Assembly: GCF_009184905.1 (NCBI RefSeq)
Contig: NZ_WESC01000001.1
Coordinates: 1 to 64,000 of the forward strand
Source: Parvibaculum sedimenti
Lineage (GTDB): Bacteria; Pseudomonadota; Alphaproteobacteria; Parvibaculales; Parvibaculaceae
DNA length: 64,000 nucleotides
Direction of reading: 5' to 3'
Of the stretch, positions 1 through 7,665 are shown piece by piece. The translations under genes and the position numbers were made by a program. How positions within the stretch are numbered: the stretch's first letter is position 1; each line of letters opens with the position of its first letter. A model generated the notes under the pieces. That model was not told the DNA's origin and did no database searches. It was given only the letters and a program-made list of their open reading frames with translations.

Positions 1-81
1 ACTCCCTGCAATCTTCCATCAAAAGGTGATCGCAGATCACGACGCCAGAGGTAATGTGGGGGCAAAACACCGCTTACTATT

Positions 82-372
82 TACCGGGGCGAGAAGGCCA
101 AGATGGGCCTCCATCAGGACCGCGACGAAGCGGCACTGGATGCCCCCGTCCTCTCGGTCTCTCTGGGCGACACATGCGTCTTCCGCGTCGGCGGCTACGA
201 GCGCCGCGACAAGTCGAAAAGCTTCCGCCTTTCGAGCGGCGACGTGCTGGTTCTGGGCGGCGCCTCCCGCCTGCGCTTCCACGGCGTCGACCGGATCATC
301 CCCGGCTCGTCGCAACTGGTGGAAGGCGGAGGGAGGCTGAATTTGACTCTGAGGCGGGTGAGGAATGTATGA
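82..372 (+). pseudogene. alkB: 5'-truncated AlkB dioxygenase (C-terminal catalytic half)
   Basis: The frame reads the 2-oxoglutarate/Fe(II) dioxygenase core of AlkB, which repairs alkylated DNA bases by oxidative demethylation. Visible are MGLHQDRDE with the HxD iron ligands (codons from 103), a GGASRLRFHG stretch carrying the distal His, and RLNLTLRR carrying the two Arg that bind 2-oxoglutarate. This matches only roughly the last 95 residues of a ~215-residue protein. The frame is closed upstream by TAA at 52-54, and bases 1-80 in no frame look like the AlkB N-terminus with its nucleotide-recognition lid. The piece is therefore probably a remnant, next to a low-GC accessory patch. An extra T in the run near 79-82 could be a frameshift, but even the alternative frame gives no convincing N-terminus. 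Without the lid it is unlikely to be active. Confidence 0.75.
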
Positions 373-481
373 GAGGATGAGCGCCTTTTGATCATGGTTA
401 GCTTTGATCGCTGGCTGATCGAACCAAAAGTTTATCGAGCAGGTACGCTTTAAAAAGTCAGTAGGGAGATAATTTGGTGCG

Positions 482-1075
482 TCATCGCGGAAGAAAAATC
501 CCTTTAATGCAGTCTGTGTTTCTCACGGCAATTTGAGAGTGAGTTTTGTCTTTAAAGCCGCTTCCCGGGAAAAGTTCGATTCCCTCGCCAAATAGACCTC
601 GCACAGTGTCAAATGGTTCAACACCTTCTGGTCGGTTTGGGCCCTCAATAATTGAATGAAGATGATTAACTACCGCGCAGTCGAGGTAGCGCAACACCAG
701 ATCTGGACTTGGGTCCTTAGGCGCTTTTGCGTTAACGGGCATTGGATAGCCGGAGGCCTTCTGAACCTCTGCAAAGGAATTCGCAGCGTCTTTGACCAAT
801 TCAAGATTCTCTCGGACGAGCAGATCGAGGCAATTGCCTAAGTCGATTACCGCTCCTATTACAAATGGCTCTTTGTAATCACTGCGGGCGGCTTTTGCCT
901 CTGCCCATTCCCACGCTCTGCGCGGATCGCCCTCCCAAAAATAAATTCCGGAGCCAAGCCAATCGAACGCTGTCTTGCTATGTAAAAGGTCTATCTCTCC
1001 GGTGACGGCCTGCTCACCAAGAGTTTTGTCGCAACCGTGATAGCCGAGGACGAAAGATGTTTGAAGCCGGCTCAA
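482..1075 (-). CDS. PARP-like ADP-ribosyltransferase domain protein, putative toxin
   Basis: 197 residues, no signal peptide or membrane segment. The N-terminal third carries an ADP-ribosyltransferase-like signature: a YHG motif with His13, then WLGSGIYF with Tyr45 and an RRAWEWA helix. The order HG...G-GIYF-x-x-A resembles the NAD-binding core of PARP/diphtheria-type transferases. The C-terminus ends in an AVRNTDCIKGIFLP segment typical of a family of uncharacterised bacterial proteins of about this length that I recognise only as hypothetical. The start is TTG at 1073-1075, overlapping the stop of the upstream 57-residue gene as TTGA, so translation is coupled. Small partner first, enzyme second suggests antitoxin-toxin order. 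GC is near 48%, unlike the neighbours, suggesting transfer. ART assignment is motif-level; the toxin role is inference. Confidence 0.6.
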   Translation of the reverse strand: MSRLQTSFVLGYHGCDKTLGEQAVTGEIDLLHSKTAFDWLGSGIYFWEGDPRRAWEWAEAKAARSDYKEPFVIGAVIDLGNCLDLLVRENLELVKDAANSFAEVQKASGYPMPVNAKAPKDPSPDLVLRYLDCAVVNHLHSIIEGPNRPEGVEPFDTVRGLFGEGIELFPGSGFKDKTHSQIAVRNTDCIKGIFLPR

Positions 1076-1245
1076 CGCGCGTTAATAACCTTCTGACCAC
1101 CATAATCGGGAGATAGCTTTCCCTCGTTGGTGTACACGCCTTCTTTAACGAGTGATTGTTGGGCTGTCTTAGCGCTAGCTGTGACGTTTTTTGTGTGTTG
1201 GGCGATCATCTTTTTGATCGCAGCACGCTTTGCGTCATTTGTCAT
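1072..1245 (-). CDS. small 57-residue protein, putative antitoxin partner of the ART protein
   Basis: Encodes a basic, Lys/Ala-rich helix-prone N-terminus (MTNDAKRAAIKKMIAQHT) followed by a LVKEGVYTNEGKLSPDYGG tail. The tail resembles short bacterial proteins that end in a TKDGKL..YGG-like segment. ATG at 1245 is preferred over a longer reading from 1275 because an AAGGAAG ribosome-binding site lies about 7 bases upstream. Its TGA overlaps the TTG start of the ADP-ribosyltransferase-like gene. A palindrome TAGTCGGACTA lies just upstream (1258-1268). Size, order, coupling and operator-like site fit an antitoxin, but no direct evidence of function exists. Confidence 0.6.
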   Translation of the reverse strand: MTNDAKRAAIKKMIAQHTKNVTASAKTAQQSLVKEGVYTNEGKLSPDYGGQKVINAR

Positions 1246-1257
1246 GATCGTCTTCCT

Positions 1258-1268
1258 TAGTCGGACTA
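1258..1268. promoter_or_regulatory. operator-like palindrome upstream of the putative TA pair
   Basis: TAGTC-G-GACTA is an 11-bp perfect inverted repeat around one base, lying 13 bases upstream of the 57-residue gene's ATG and overlapping the edge of its ribosome-binding site. A degenerate copy, TAGTCCGAT, lies at 1365. On the minus strand a plausible promoter is TTGTCA (1307-1312) with TCTATC (1284-1289), 17 bases apart. Autoregulation by the small protein is inferred from the arrangement only. Confidence 0.35.
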
Positions 1269-1384
1269 CAGCCAATCAAAATTGATAGACCATCTCATGG
1301 TGGCATTGACAAATGATAATTTTTAAGGTAGAAGCTCATTGCTTCCTTGGTGAGCAACGAGCTTAGTCCGATTTCGTGATATCT

Positions 1385-1401
1385 AAACTTTTTCAAAGTT
1401 T
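1385..1401. repeat. A/T-rich inverted repeat
   Basis: AAACTTT-TTC-AAAGTTT is a perfect 7-bp inverted repeat with a 3-base centre, in the low-GC spacer between the putative TA pair and the nnrU-like gene. It could be a protein-binding site or a weak hairpin; there is no adjacent U tract on the plus strand. Confidence 0.35.
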
Positions 1402-1461
1402 GAATCCGAATGGCCACGGGTCGTGATTTCGTTGACCGGTCACGCGCTTAGTCTTCTTATC

Positions 1462-2169
1462 TCAATAAGGCTTCCAGCCCGGGATCGGCGAGACCTCGAA
1501 AAGCCAGAGATGGACATAGAGCATCAGCGCGAAGGCGATGAGGCTGGCGAGGATGCGCCACCAGCCGTGCCTCGTGAAACGGAACTTCGTCCGCTTTGAG
1601 AAGATCGCCGCGAAGGGAAGGTTTGAGGTTTTGGCCGCGAAGGCGTCCCACTTCGCGCCGAGCTTGCGGCGGCGCTTTTCGTCGATGGAGAGCGTGCCCA
1701 GCGCCGCGACCAGCAGGAAGGTTCCGAAGAAAAGGATCGAGGCCTTGTCGCCCTTCATGGCGATGTGAAGCGTCGACCAGATCATCACGCCCCAGAGGAA
1801 CGGATGACGCGTGATGTGGACGATGCCCAGCGCGTCGTCGCCTTCGGTGTCGAGCACGCGCTCCGAGCGGAAGGCGGTCGGGTTCGGTGTGGTGAGGCCC
1901 ACCACCGCGAAAAGGAAGGCGATCAGCATGACCGGCGGCGCCATGTGCTTGAGCCCGACGGGCGCAACCCAATAGAGCCGGTCGGGCTCCATCACGGCTT
2001 CGTTGTAGCCGATGATAAGCCAGACGAGCCCGCCCACAGAGGCGAGCGCGAAAGCGCCGAGATAGGGCCATTCGCCGACAGCGCCGACGACTGCATCGCG
2101 CAGACGCGTCCCCGAAACGCCAATGTGAATAGCCAGAAAGAAGGCCGCCGCCGCCCACAGATTCGCCAT
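1462..2169 (-). CDS. nnrU: NnrU family integral membrane protein
   Basis: 235 residues with about six hydrophobic segments. It matches the NnrU family, which includes isoprenoid/cyclopropane-type membrane methyltransferase-like folds and a protein linked to nitrite/NO reduction in alphaproteobacteria. The HITRHPFLWGVMIW segment is the family hallmark and resembles the HPxYxG region of isoprenylcysteine methyltransferase-type membrane enzymes. ATG at 2169 is chosen because GGGGAG sits 6 bases upstream; longer readings to 2229 add a non-conserved segment. No denitrification genes are visible nearby, so the NO link is not supported by context. Confidence 0.8.
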   Translation of the reverse strand: MANLWAAAAFFLAIHIGVSGTRLRDAVVGAVGEWPYLGAFALASVGGLVWLIIGYNEAVMEPDRLYWVAPVGLKHMAPPVMLIAFLFAVVGLTTPNPTAFRSERVLDTEGDDALGIVHITRHPFLWGVMIWSTLHIAMKGDKASILFFGTFLLVAALGTLSIDEKRRRKLGAKWDAFAAKTSNLPFAAIFSKRTKFRFTRHGWWRILASLIAFALMLYVHLWLFEVSPIPGWKPY

Positions 2170-2361
2170 GAAACTCCCCTGCCTCGTACCAAACGCGATT
2201 GAAAATCGTTCTTGCCCCCTCCCGAACAAGGGCTTTTCTCAGCATGCCTCAATTCGCCCGAACGTCAAAAAAGAACATCAAAAACAAAGCCTCGCTCCGA
2301 ACCCGTTTCAACGAGGTCGAATGATAAGCGCTGGCGATGGGGCGGGGATAAGCGGTGGTGC

Positions 2362-2388
2362 TGTCTCCCCGCTTAACGCAGGGAGACA
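2362..2388 (-). terminator. hairpin downstream of grpE
   Basis: TGTCTCCC and GGGAGACA form a perfect 8-bp stem around an 11-base loop, about 50 bases past the grpE stop on the minus strand. No run of U follows, so it may be an mRNA 3'-end stabiliser rather than an intrinsic terminator. Confidence 0.4.
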
Positions 2389-2439
2389 TTGCTTTTCGGG
2401 GATGTGTGCAGGTCGGCCTGCGATCAGGCCGGGATGGCT

Positions 2440-3063
2440 TTACGCCCTGGTATCGACATGGGTGCCGCTGGGCGCAGCCTCATCCGCCTTGGCGACGCCG
2501 ACGCGGGCGGCGCGCAGCAGGCGGTCGCCGATCATGTAACCGGCCTCGACGACATGGACGACCGTGCCCGCCGGCTGGCCGGTGCCGGGCACTTCGAACA
2601 TGGCTTCGTGCAGATTGGCGTCGAAGCGGTCGCCGGGGGCAGGCGTGATTTCCTTGATGCCGTGGCGTTCGAAGGTCGCAAGGAGCTGGCGCTCGGTCAT
2701 CTCCACGCCTTCGATCAGCGCCTTCACCGTCGCGGAGGCGGCTTCGCGCTCTTCGGGGTTCAGCGTGGCGATGGCGCGGCGCAGATTGTCCGACACCGGC
2801 ACCATGTCGCGGGCGAAATTCTGCGCGCCATAACGCGCCGCATCCTGCCTGTCGCGCTCGGCGCGGCGGCGGACATTTTCGGCCTCGGCGACGGCGCGAA
2901 GGAGCTTGTCCTTCAGATCGGCATTTTCGGCCTGAAGCGCCTGCAGCACGACGAAGGGGTCGCCCTCGCCTTCGACGCCCTGGGGTTCAATGGCGCCTTC
3001 GGTTTCCGGCTGGGGCGCAATGCCCATGGCCGCCGCTTCGTTTTCGTTGTTCTGATCGCTCAT
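2440..3063 (-). CDS. grpE: GrpE nucleotide exchange factor
   Basis: 207 residues. GrpE releases ADP from DnaK in the DnaK-DnaJ-GrpE chaperone cycle in the cytoplasm. The acidic, disordered N-terminus leads into the long coiled coil (QALQAENADLKDKLLRAVAEAEN), then the four-helix part and the C-terminal beta wing with the family signature (HEAMFEVPGTG...GTVVHVVEAGYMIGDRLLRAARVGVAK). ATG at 3063 gives MSDQNNENEA; an in-frame ATG at 3069 adds two residues and cannot be excluded. It lies 84 bases downstream of hrcA on the same strand, the usual heat-shock pair. Confidence 0.96.
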   Translation of the reverse strand: MSDQNNENEAAAMGIAPQPETEGAIEPQGVEGEGDPFVVLQALQAENADLKDKLLRAVAEAENVRRRAERDRQDAARYGAQNFARDMVPVSDNLRRAIATLNPEEREAASATVKALIEGVEMTERQLLATFERHGIKEITPAPGDRFDANLHEAMFEVPGTGQPAGTVVHVVEAGYMIGDRLLRAARVGVAKADEAAPSGTHVDTRA

Positions 3064-3147
3064 CGTCATATCCACTGGATGTGAGCCCCGCATGTGCGCG
3101 TTCGGGCCCCGTCTGTCAACCTGGGTGCTTCGAATTGCCGTCCTGCC

Positions 3148-4209
3148 TCAGTTGATGAGGCGCCCGACGAGTTTCGCCGTGTAATCCACCATCGGGATCA
3201 CGCGGGCGTAATTGAGCCGTTTGGGCCCGATCACGCCCAGCACGCCGACCACGCGCTGGCGCTGGTCCATATAGGGGCTGATGATCAGCGATGAGCCCGA
3301 CAGCGAAAAGAGCTTGTTCTCCGAGCCGATGAAGATGCGCACGCCATCCGCCTGCTCGGCGAGGCCGAGAAGCTGCACCAGCTCGCGCTTGTTCTCGATC
3401 TCGTCGAAAAGCAGCCTGACGCGCTCCAGATCCTCCATCGCATGCACATCTTCGAGAAGCCGCGCACGGCCACGCACGATCAGCGACTTCGACAGCGGAT
3501 CGTCGGATTGCGCGACCTTCGATCCCGACCATGTGGCAAGGCCCGACGCGATGACGCGCGAGGTCAGTTCGTTGAGTTCCGCCCGCTGCGTTTCCATCTC
3601 GCTGGCGAGAATGGTTTTCGCTTCCTCGAAGGTTTTGCCGCGAAGCCGCGCATTCAGATAATTGGTCGCTTCCACCAGCGTCGAAGGCGGCAGGCCCATC
3701 GGAATTTCGATGACGCGGTTTTCCACCTCGCCGCCTTCGGTGACGATGACGACGAGCGCCCGGCCCGGATCGATGGGCACGAACTCGATATGCTTCAGCG
3801 AGGCTTCATATTTCGGCGCCAGCACGAAGCCTGCCGCATGGCTGAGGCCGGAGAGCATTTTCGACGCCTCGTCGAGCACGTCCTCGACGCTCTTGTGCTG
3901 GCCCGACACCTGCCGCTCGATGGAGCGGCGCTCCTCCTCCGAGAGGTCGCCGATCTCGAGAAGCCCGTCCACGAACATGCGCAGGCCCGCTTCGGTCGGA
4001 ATGCGGCCCGCGCTCGTATGCGGTGAAAAAAGCAGGCCGAGTGCCTCCAGATCCGACATCACATTGCGGATCGAGGCAGCCGAAAGCGATATGGGAAGAT
4101 GGCGCGACAGGAAGCGGGAGCCAACCGGATCGCCGGTCTCAAGATAGCTCTCCACGACACGGCGCAATATCTCGCGCGAGCGATCGTTGAGATCCTTGAC
4201 GGCAACCAT
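3148..4209 (-). CDS. hrcA: HrcA heat-inducible transcription repressor
   Basis: 353 residues. HrcA binds CIRCE operators and represses chaperonin genes; its activity depends on GroEL. The winged-helix N-terminus is clear ([20 protein letters not shown]...[16 protein letters not shown]), followed by the [14 protein letters not shown] linker and the GAF-like dimerisation domain ending [17 protein letters not shown] at 4209 is preferred over the upstream 4290 because the conserved N-terminus begins a few residues later and a GGAG lies upstream. It is first in an operon with grpE and divergent from rph. I see no CIRCE element (TTAGCACTC-N9-GAGTGCTAA) in 4210-4415, so hrcA itself is probably not autoregulated through CIRCE here. 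Confidence 0.96.
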   Translation of the reverse strand: MVAVKDLNDRSREILRRVVESYLETGDPVGSRFLSRHLPISLSAASIRNVMSDLEALGLLFSPHTSAGRIPTEAGLRMFVDGLLEIGDLSEEERRSIERQVSGQHKSVEDVLDEASKMLSGLSHAAGFVLAPKYEASLKHIEFVPIDPGRALVVIVTEGGEVENRVIEIPMGLPPSTLVEATNYLNARLRGKTFEEAKTILASEMETQRAELNELTSRVIASGLATWSGSKVAQSDDPLSKSLIVRGRARLLEDVHAMEDLERVRLLFDEIENKRELVQLLGLAEQADGVRIFIGSENKLFSLSGSSLIISPYMDQRQRVVGVLGVIGPKRLNYARVIPMVDYTAKLVGRLIN

Positions 4210-4415
4210 GGGTTCTTGCGTCTCCGCTATCTGTCTGAATTTGGCGCTAAAATTCGAGGTAAATCTAGGAAGTGTGGCCTCCCCCGTCAATTGCGGCAGT
4301 CCACGGCCTCCCGCAACCTTTGCCTTTGGGCCCTGCCCGCGCTACTAAACCCGCGGTCCCCGGCGCGTCCGGCATCGGCGGGCCAACAGCAATTTTGACG
4401 GAAGAGAAGGTTTCC

Positions 4416-5132
4416 ATGCGTCCATCTGGTCGTGCGCCCCATGAGATGAGGGCTGTCAGCCTCGAACGCGGCGTCACCAAGCATGCCGAGGGCTCCTGCC
4501 TCGTCAAATTCGGCGACACCCATGTGCTTTGCACGGCGAGCCTTGAAGAGCGCGTGCCCCCCTTCCTCAAGGGCAAGGGCGCCGGCTGGGTCACGGCCGA
4601 ATATGGCATGCTGCCCCGCTCCACCCATGAGCGCATGCGCCGCGAGGCCGCTCAGGGCAAGCAGTCCGGCCGCACGCAGGAAATCCAGCGCCTGATCGGC
4701 CGTTCGCTTCGCTCCGTCGTCGACATGAAGCTTCTCGGCGAGCGTCAGATCTCGATCGACTGCGACGTGCTTCAGGCCGATGGCGGCACCCGTACGGCCT
4801 CGATCACCGGCGCATGGGTCGCGCTTTACGACTGCATCGAGTGGATGAAGGCCCGCAACATGCTGACCGTCTCCCCGATCAAGGATCACGTGGCGGCGAT
4901 CTCCTGCGGTATCTATCGCGGCGTTCCCGTGGCCGATCTCGACTATCCGGAAGATTCCGAGGCCGAGACGGATGCGAATTTCGTCATGACCGGCAAGGGC
5001 GGCATTTGCGAGATTCAGGGCACGGCGGAAGCCGAACCCTTCAGCCAGGAAGAGCTGATGTCGCTTCTCGGCCTCGCGCGGACTTCCATCGCCGATCTCG
5101 TGGAGCTTCAGAAGAAGGCCGTCGGCCTATGA
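4416..5132 (+). CDS. rph: ribonuclease PH
   Basis: 238 residues, the usual length. RNase PH is a phosphorolytic 3'-5' exoribonuclease that trims tRNA 3' ends. The family signatures are intact: MRPSGR start, [48 protein letters not shown], and [19 protein letters not shown] with the catalytic Asp. ATG at 4416 follows GAAGAGAAGG. Its TGA overlaps the rdgB ATG (ATGA), so the two are co-translated. Confidence 0.97.
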   Translation: MRPSGRAPHEMRAVSLERGVTKHAEGSCLVKFGDTHVLCTASLEERVPPFLKGKGAGWVTAEYGMLPRSTHERMRREAAQGKQSGRTQEIQRLIGRSLRSVVDMKLLGERQISIDCDVLQADGGTRTASITGAWVALYDCIEWMKARNMLTVSPIKDHVAAISCGIYRGVPVADLDYPEDSEAETDANFVMTGKGGICEIQGTAEAEPFSQEELMSLLGLARTSIADLVELQKKAVGL

Positions 5133-5737
5133 GCCGCAAGTTTGCCGAAAAGACACTGGTTGTTGCCAGCCACAATGCGGGCAAGGTCCGGGAGATCCGC
5201 GAATTGCTCGCGCCTTTCGGTATCGAAACCGTGTCCGCCGGCGATCTGGGCCTCGATGAGCCGGAAGAAACCGGCGAGACTTTCCGCGCCAATGCGGAGC
5301 TGAAGGCGCTCGCCGCCGCGAAGGCCAGCGGCAAGCCCTCGCTTGCCGACGATTCCGGCCTTTGCGTCGAGGCGCTGAGCGGTGCCCCCGGCATCTATTC
5401 GGCGCGCTGGGCGGGTCCGCAGAAGGATTTCGACTTCGCGATGGAGCGCGTTCGCCTCGGTCTCGTCGAGGAAGGCACGCTCGATACACGCGCCTATTTC
5501 GTCTGCGGCCTTGCGCTTGCCTGGCCCGATGGCCACATCGAATATTTCGAAGGCCGGGTCGACGGCGAACTCGTCTGGCCGCCGCGCGGGACGAAAGGCT
5601 TTGGCTACGATCCCATGTTCGTGCCGAATGGCTACGACGAAACCCTCGGCGAGATGGAGCCCGAGCGCAAACACGCGATGTCGCATCGCGCCGACGCCTT
5701 CCGGCAAATCGTCGATAGCTGCTTTGGACAGAAATAG
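5129..5737 (+). CDS. rdgB: RdgB/HAM1 non-canonical purine NTP pyrophosphatase
   Basis: 202 residues. It hydrolyses ITP, dITP and XTP to monophosphates, keeping deaminated purines out of DNA and RNA. The signatures are the N-terminal [13 protein letters not shown] nucleotide-binding loop, [23 protein letters not shown] with the metal-binding Asp pair, and [10 protein letters not shown]...MSHRADAF at the C-terminus. It starts with ATG overlapping the rph stop and is followed directly by hemW. Confidence 0.97.
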   Translation: MSRKFAEKTLVVASHNAGKVREIRELLAPFGIETVSAGDLGLDEPEETGETFRANAELKALAAAKASGKPSLADDSGLCVEALSGAPGIYSARWAGPQKDFDFAMERVRLGLVEEGTLDTRAYFVCGLALAWPDGHIEYFEGRVDGELVWPPRGTKGFGYDPMFVPNGYDETLGEMEPERKHAMSHRADAFRQIVDSCFGQK

Positions 5738-6914
5738 TCTGAATACGGACAAAAGAAATATAGTTCAGGGAGAGGACGAGGCCGGTTTCGGCGTCTATGT
5801 CCACTGGCCCTTCTGCCTGTCCAAATGCCCCTATTGCGACTTCAACTCCCATGTCGTCGCCAATGTCGATCAGCGCCAATGGGCGGATGCCCTGACGCGC
5901 GAACTTGAGCACATGCGCGGCCTCACCGGCCCGCGCGAGCTGCGCTCGATCTTCTTCGGCGGCGGCACACCTTCGCTGATGGAGGTCCCGACCGTCGAAG
6001 CGGTGCTCTCTGCCATCGACCGGCTCTGGGGCATCCATCAGGGCGTCGAGATCACACTTGAAGCAAACCCCACCAGCGTCGAGGCGGAGCGCTTTCGCGG
6101 CTATCGCGCGGCGGGCGTCAATCGCCTCTCGCTCGGCGTGCAATCGCTCGACGACCGCGAACTGAAGTTTCTGGGCCGCCTTCACAGCGCGGAAGAAGCG
6201 TTGAAGGCCATCGGCCTTGCACGAGAAATCTTTCCGCGCCTCTCTTTCGATCTCATCTATGCGCGACCGGGACAGACGGCTGAGGCCTGGGCGCGCGAAT
6301 TGCGTCTCGCTTTGTCGCATGCCGCGGATCATCTCTCGCTCTATCAATTGACCATCGAGGAAGGCACGGCCTTCGCGCGTCTCTATGAGCGCGGTGCCTT
6401 CCGTCTGCCCGAGGAAGAAGACGCAGCCGAGCTCTATCGCCTGACCGGCGAGATCGCGGCGGAAGCCGGAATGTCCGCCTATGAAGTGTCGAACTACGCC
6501 AGGCCCGGCGCGGAGGCGCGGCACAATCTCGTCTATTGGCGCTATGGCGATTATGCGGGCGTCGGCCCCGGCGCGCATGGGCGCATCTCTGGCGACGGAA
6601 AGAAGCTCGCGACCCAAACGCTGAAAATGCCGGGCGAATGGCTCGCCGCCGTGAACGCGGAAGGCCACGGCATTGCGGCGCTCGAAGACGTGAGCACGGC
6701 CGAACAGGGCGACGAGATGATGCTGATGGGTCTCCGCCTCGAGGAAGGCGTCTCGCTTTCGCGCCACGCCCACCTTACCGGCCACGCGCTTGACGACGCG
6801 CGCGTCGACGACCTCGTGCAGAAGGGGCTCCTGCTGCGCGAGGGCGATCGCATCGCTACCACCCAGCGCGGCCGCCTCGTCCTCGATGCGCTCCTTGGCC
6901 GGTTGCTGGCGTAA
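5724..6914 (+). CDS. hemW: HemW, radical SAM heme chaperone (HemN-like)
   Basis: About 396 residues. The radical-SAM cluster motif is [16 protein letters not shown] (CxxxCxxC), followed by GGGTPS, LEANPTS, GVQSLDD and [10 protein letters not shown], the last typical of HemW rather than the oxygen-independent coproporphyrinogen oxidase HemN; the HemN N-terminal extension is absent. HemW binds heme and delivers it to respiratory proteins. The start is unresolved: no ATG or GTG precedes the conserved region. TTG at 5724 inside the end of rdgB, or CTG at 5739, are the only candidates, and neither has a good ribosome-binding site. It is third in the rph-rdgB-hemW operon. Confidence 0.9.
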   Translation: MDRNSLNTDKRNIVQGEDEAGFGVYVHWPFCLSKCPYCDFNSHVVANVDQRQWADALTRELEHMRGLTGPRELRSIFFGGGTPSLMEVPTVEAVLSAIDRLWGIHQGVEITLEANPTSVEAERFRGYRAAGVNRLSLGVQSLDDRELKFLGRLHSAEEALKAIGLAREIFPRLSFDLIYARPGQTAEAWARELRLALSHAADHLSLYQLTIEEGTAFARLYERGAFRLPEEEDAAELYRLTGEIAAEAGMSAYEVSNYARPGAEARHNLVYWRYGDYAGVGPGAHGRISGDGKKLATQTLKMPGEWLAAVNAEGHGIAALEDVSTAEQGDEMMLMGLRLEEGVSLSRHAHLTGHALDDARVDDLVQKGLLLREGDRIATTQRGRLVLDALLGRLLA

Positions 6915-6931
6915 AGGTACCCACCTCAACT

Positions 6932-6960
6932 GTCACCCCGGGCTACGTCCCGGGGGTGAC
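6932..6960. repeat. REP-like palindrome, copy 1
   Basis: Arms GTCACCCCGGG and CCCGGGGGTGAC around CTACGT form a GC-rich hairpin between hemW and maiA (convergent genes). A sister copy with the same architecture is at 59321-59348. Dispersed intergenic palindromes beginning GTCATCCCGG are common in alphaproteobacteria. Here it may also act as a transcript end for hemW. Confidence 0.7.
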
Positions 6961-6997
6961 AATCGCTTTTTCAGTCGTCAGAAAAGTGCGCTGCCAA

Positions 6998-7645
6998 TTA
7001 CCGGTCGTCGTAATCCGGCTGCGCTTCCGGCGCTGCCTTCTGGAACGCGGGCAGCGCTTCGCAGCGGGCGACGATTTCGCCAAGGCGCGGATAGGCGCTC
7101 AGATCCATCTTGATGCGGCGCAGATTGTAATATTGCGGCACCAGAAAAATATCGGCCACCGTCGGATAGTCGGCATAGGCGAATTGCGTGTCCGGCCCAT
7201 TTCGCAGCATCGATTCGAGGGCTGAAAAGCCTTTATGCGCCCAATGCGCATACCACTTGTCGCGGTGGGCCTGCGGCAGCGCCAGTTCCTTGTCGAGGAA
7301 CTTGAAGACGCGCATGTTGAGCAGCGCATGGGTCTCGGCGGCGACGGAGGCGGCGAAGGCGCGCGATTGCGCCCTGAGAACCGCATCCTTCGGGAAGACG
7401 GATGGCTCGGGGAAAAGCTCCTCGAGATATTCGATGATCGCGGAAGACTGCGTGATGATCTTGCCGTCATGCTCCAGCGCCGGGATCAGCGCCAGCGGAT
7501 TGACCTTGCGAAACTCTTCGGAGAATTGCGCCTCGACCGGCGGGCGAATGTCGATCGAGACATGCTCGTAGGGAATGTTCTTGAGGTTGAGGACGGCGCG
7601 GACGCGATAGCCTGCCGAATTTCGGAAGAAATTATAGAGACGCAT
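6998..7645 (-). CDS. maiA: maleylacetoacetate isomerase / zeta-class glutathione S-transferase
   Basis: 215 residues. The zeta-class signature is present: a Ser-containing SAGYRVRAVLNLK glutathione-binding segment, VNPLALIPALEHDG, ITQSSAIIEYLEE, and the C-terminal YPTVADIFLVPQ helix. The family isomerises maleylacetoacetate to fumarylacetoacetate in tyrosine breakdown using glutathione. No homogentisate genes are adjacent, so a general GST role is possible. ATG at 7645 is used; an in-frame GTG at 7660 lies 5 bases after the upstream lipoprotein stop and could be the coupled start. Confidence 0.85.
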   Translation of the reverse strand: MRLYNFFRNSAGYRVRAVLNLKNIPYEHVSIDIRPPVEAQFSEEFRKVNPLALIPALEHDGKIITQSSAIIEYLEELFPEPSVFPKDAVLRAQSRAFAASVAAETHALLNMRVFKFLDKELALPQAHRDKWYAHWAHKGFSALESMLRNGPDTQFAYADYPTVADIFLVPQYYNLRRIKMDLSAYPRLGEIVARCEALPAFQKAAPEAQPDYDDR

Positions 7646-7665
7646 GGACCGGGAACTCACAGAAC

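Noticed and set aside
4210-4415. CIRCE element between hrcA and rph
   Set aside because: No TTAGCACTC/GAGTGCTAA pair is present.
5740-5755. 15-base word TGAATACGGACAAAA shared with 15348-15362
   Set aside because: One or more shared 15-mers are expected by chance in 64 kb, and there is no longer homology or symmetry.
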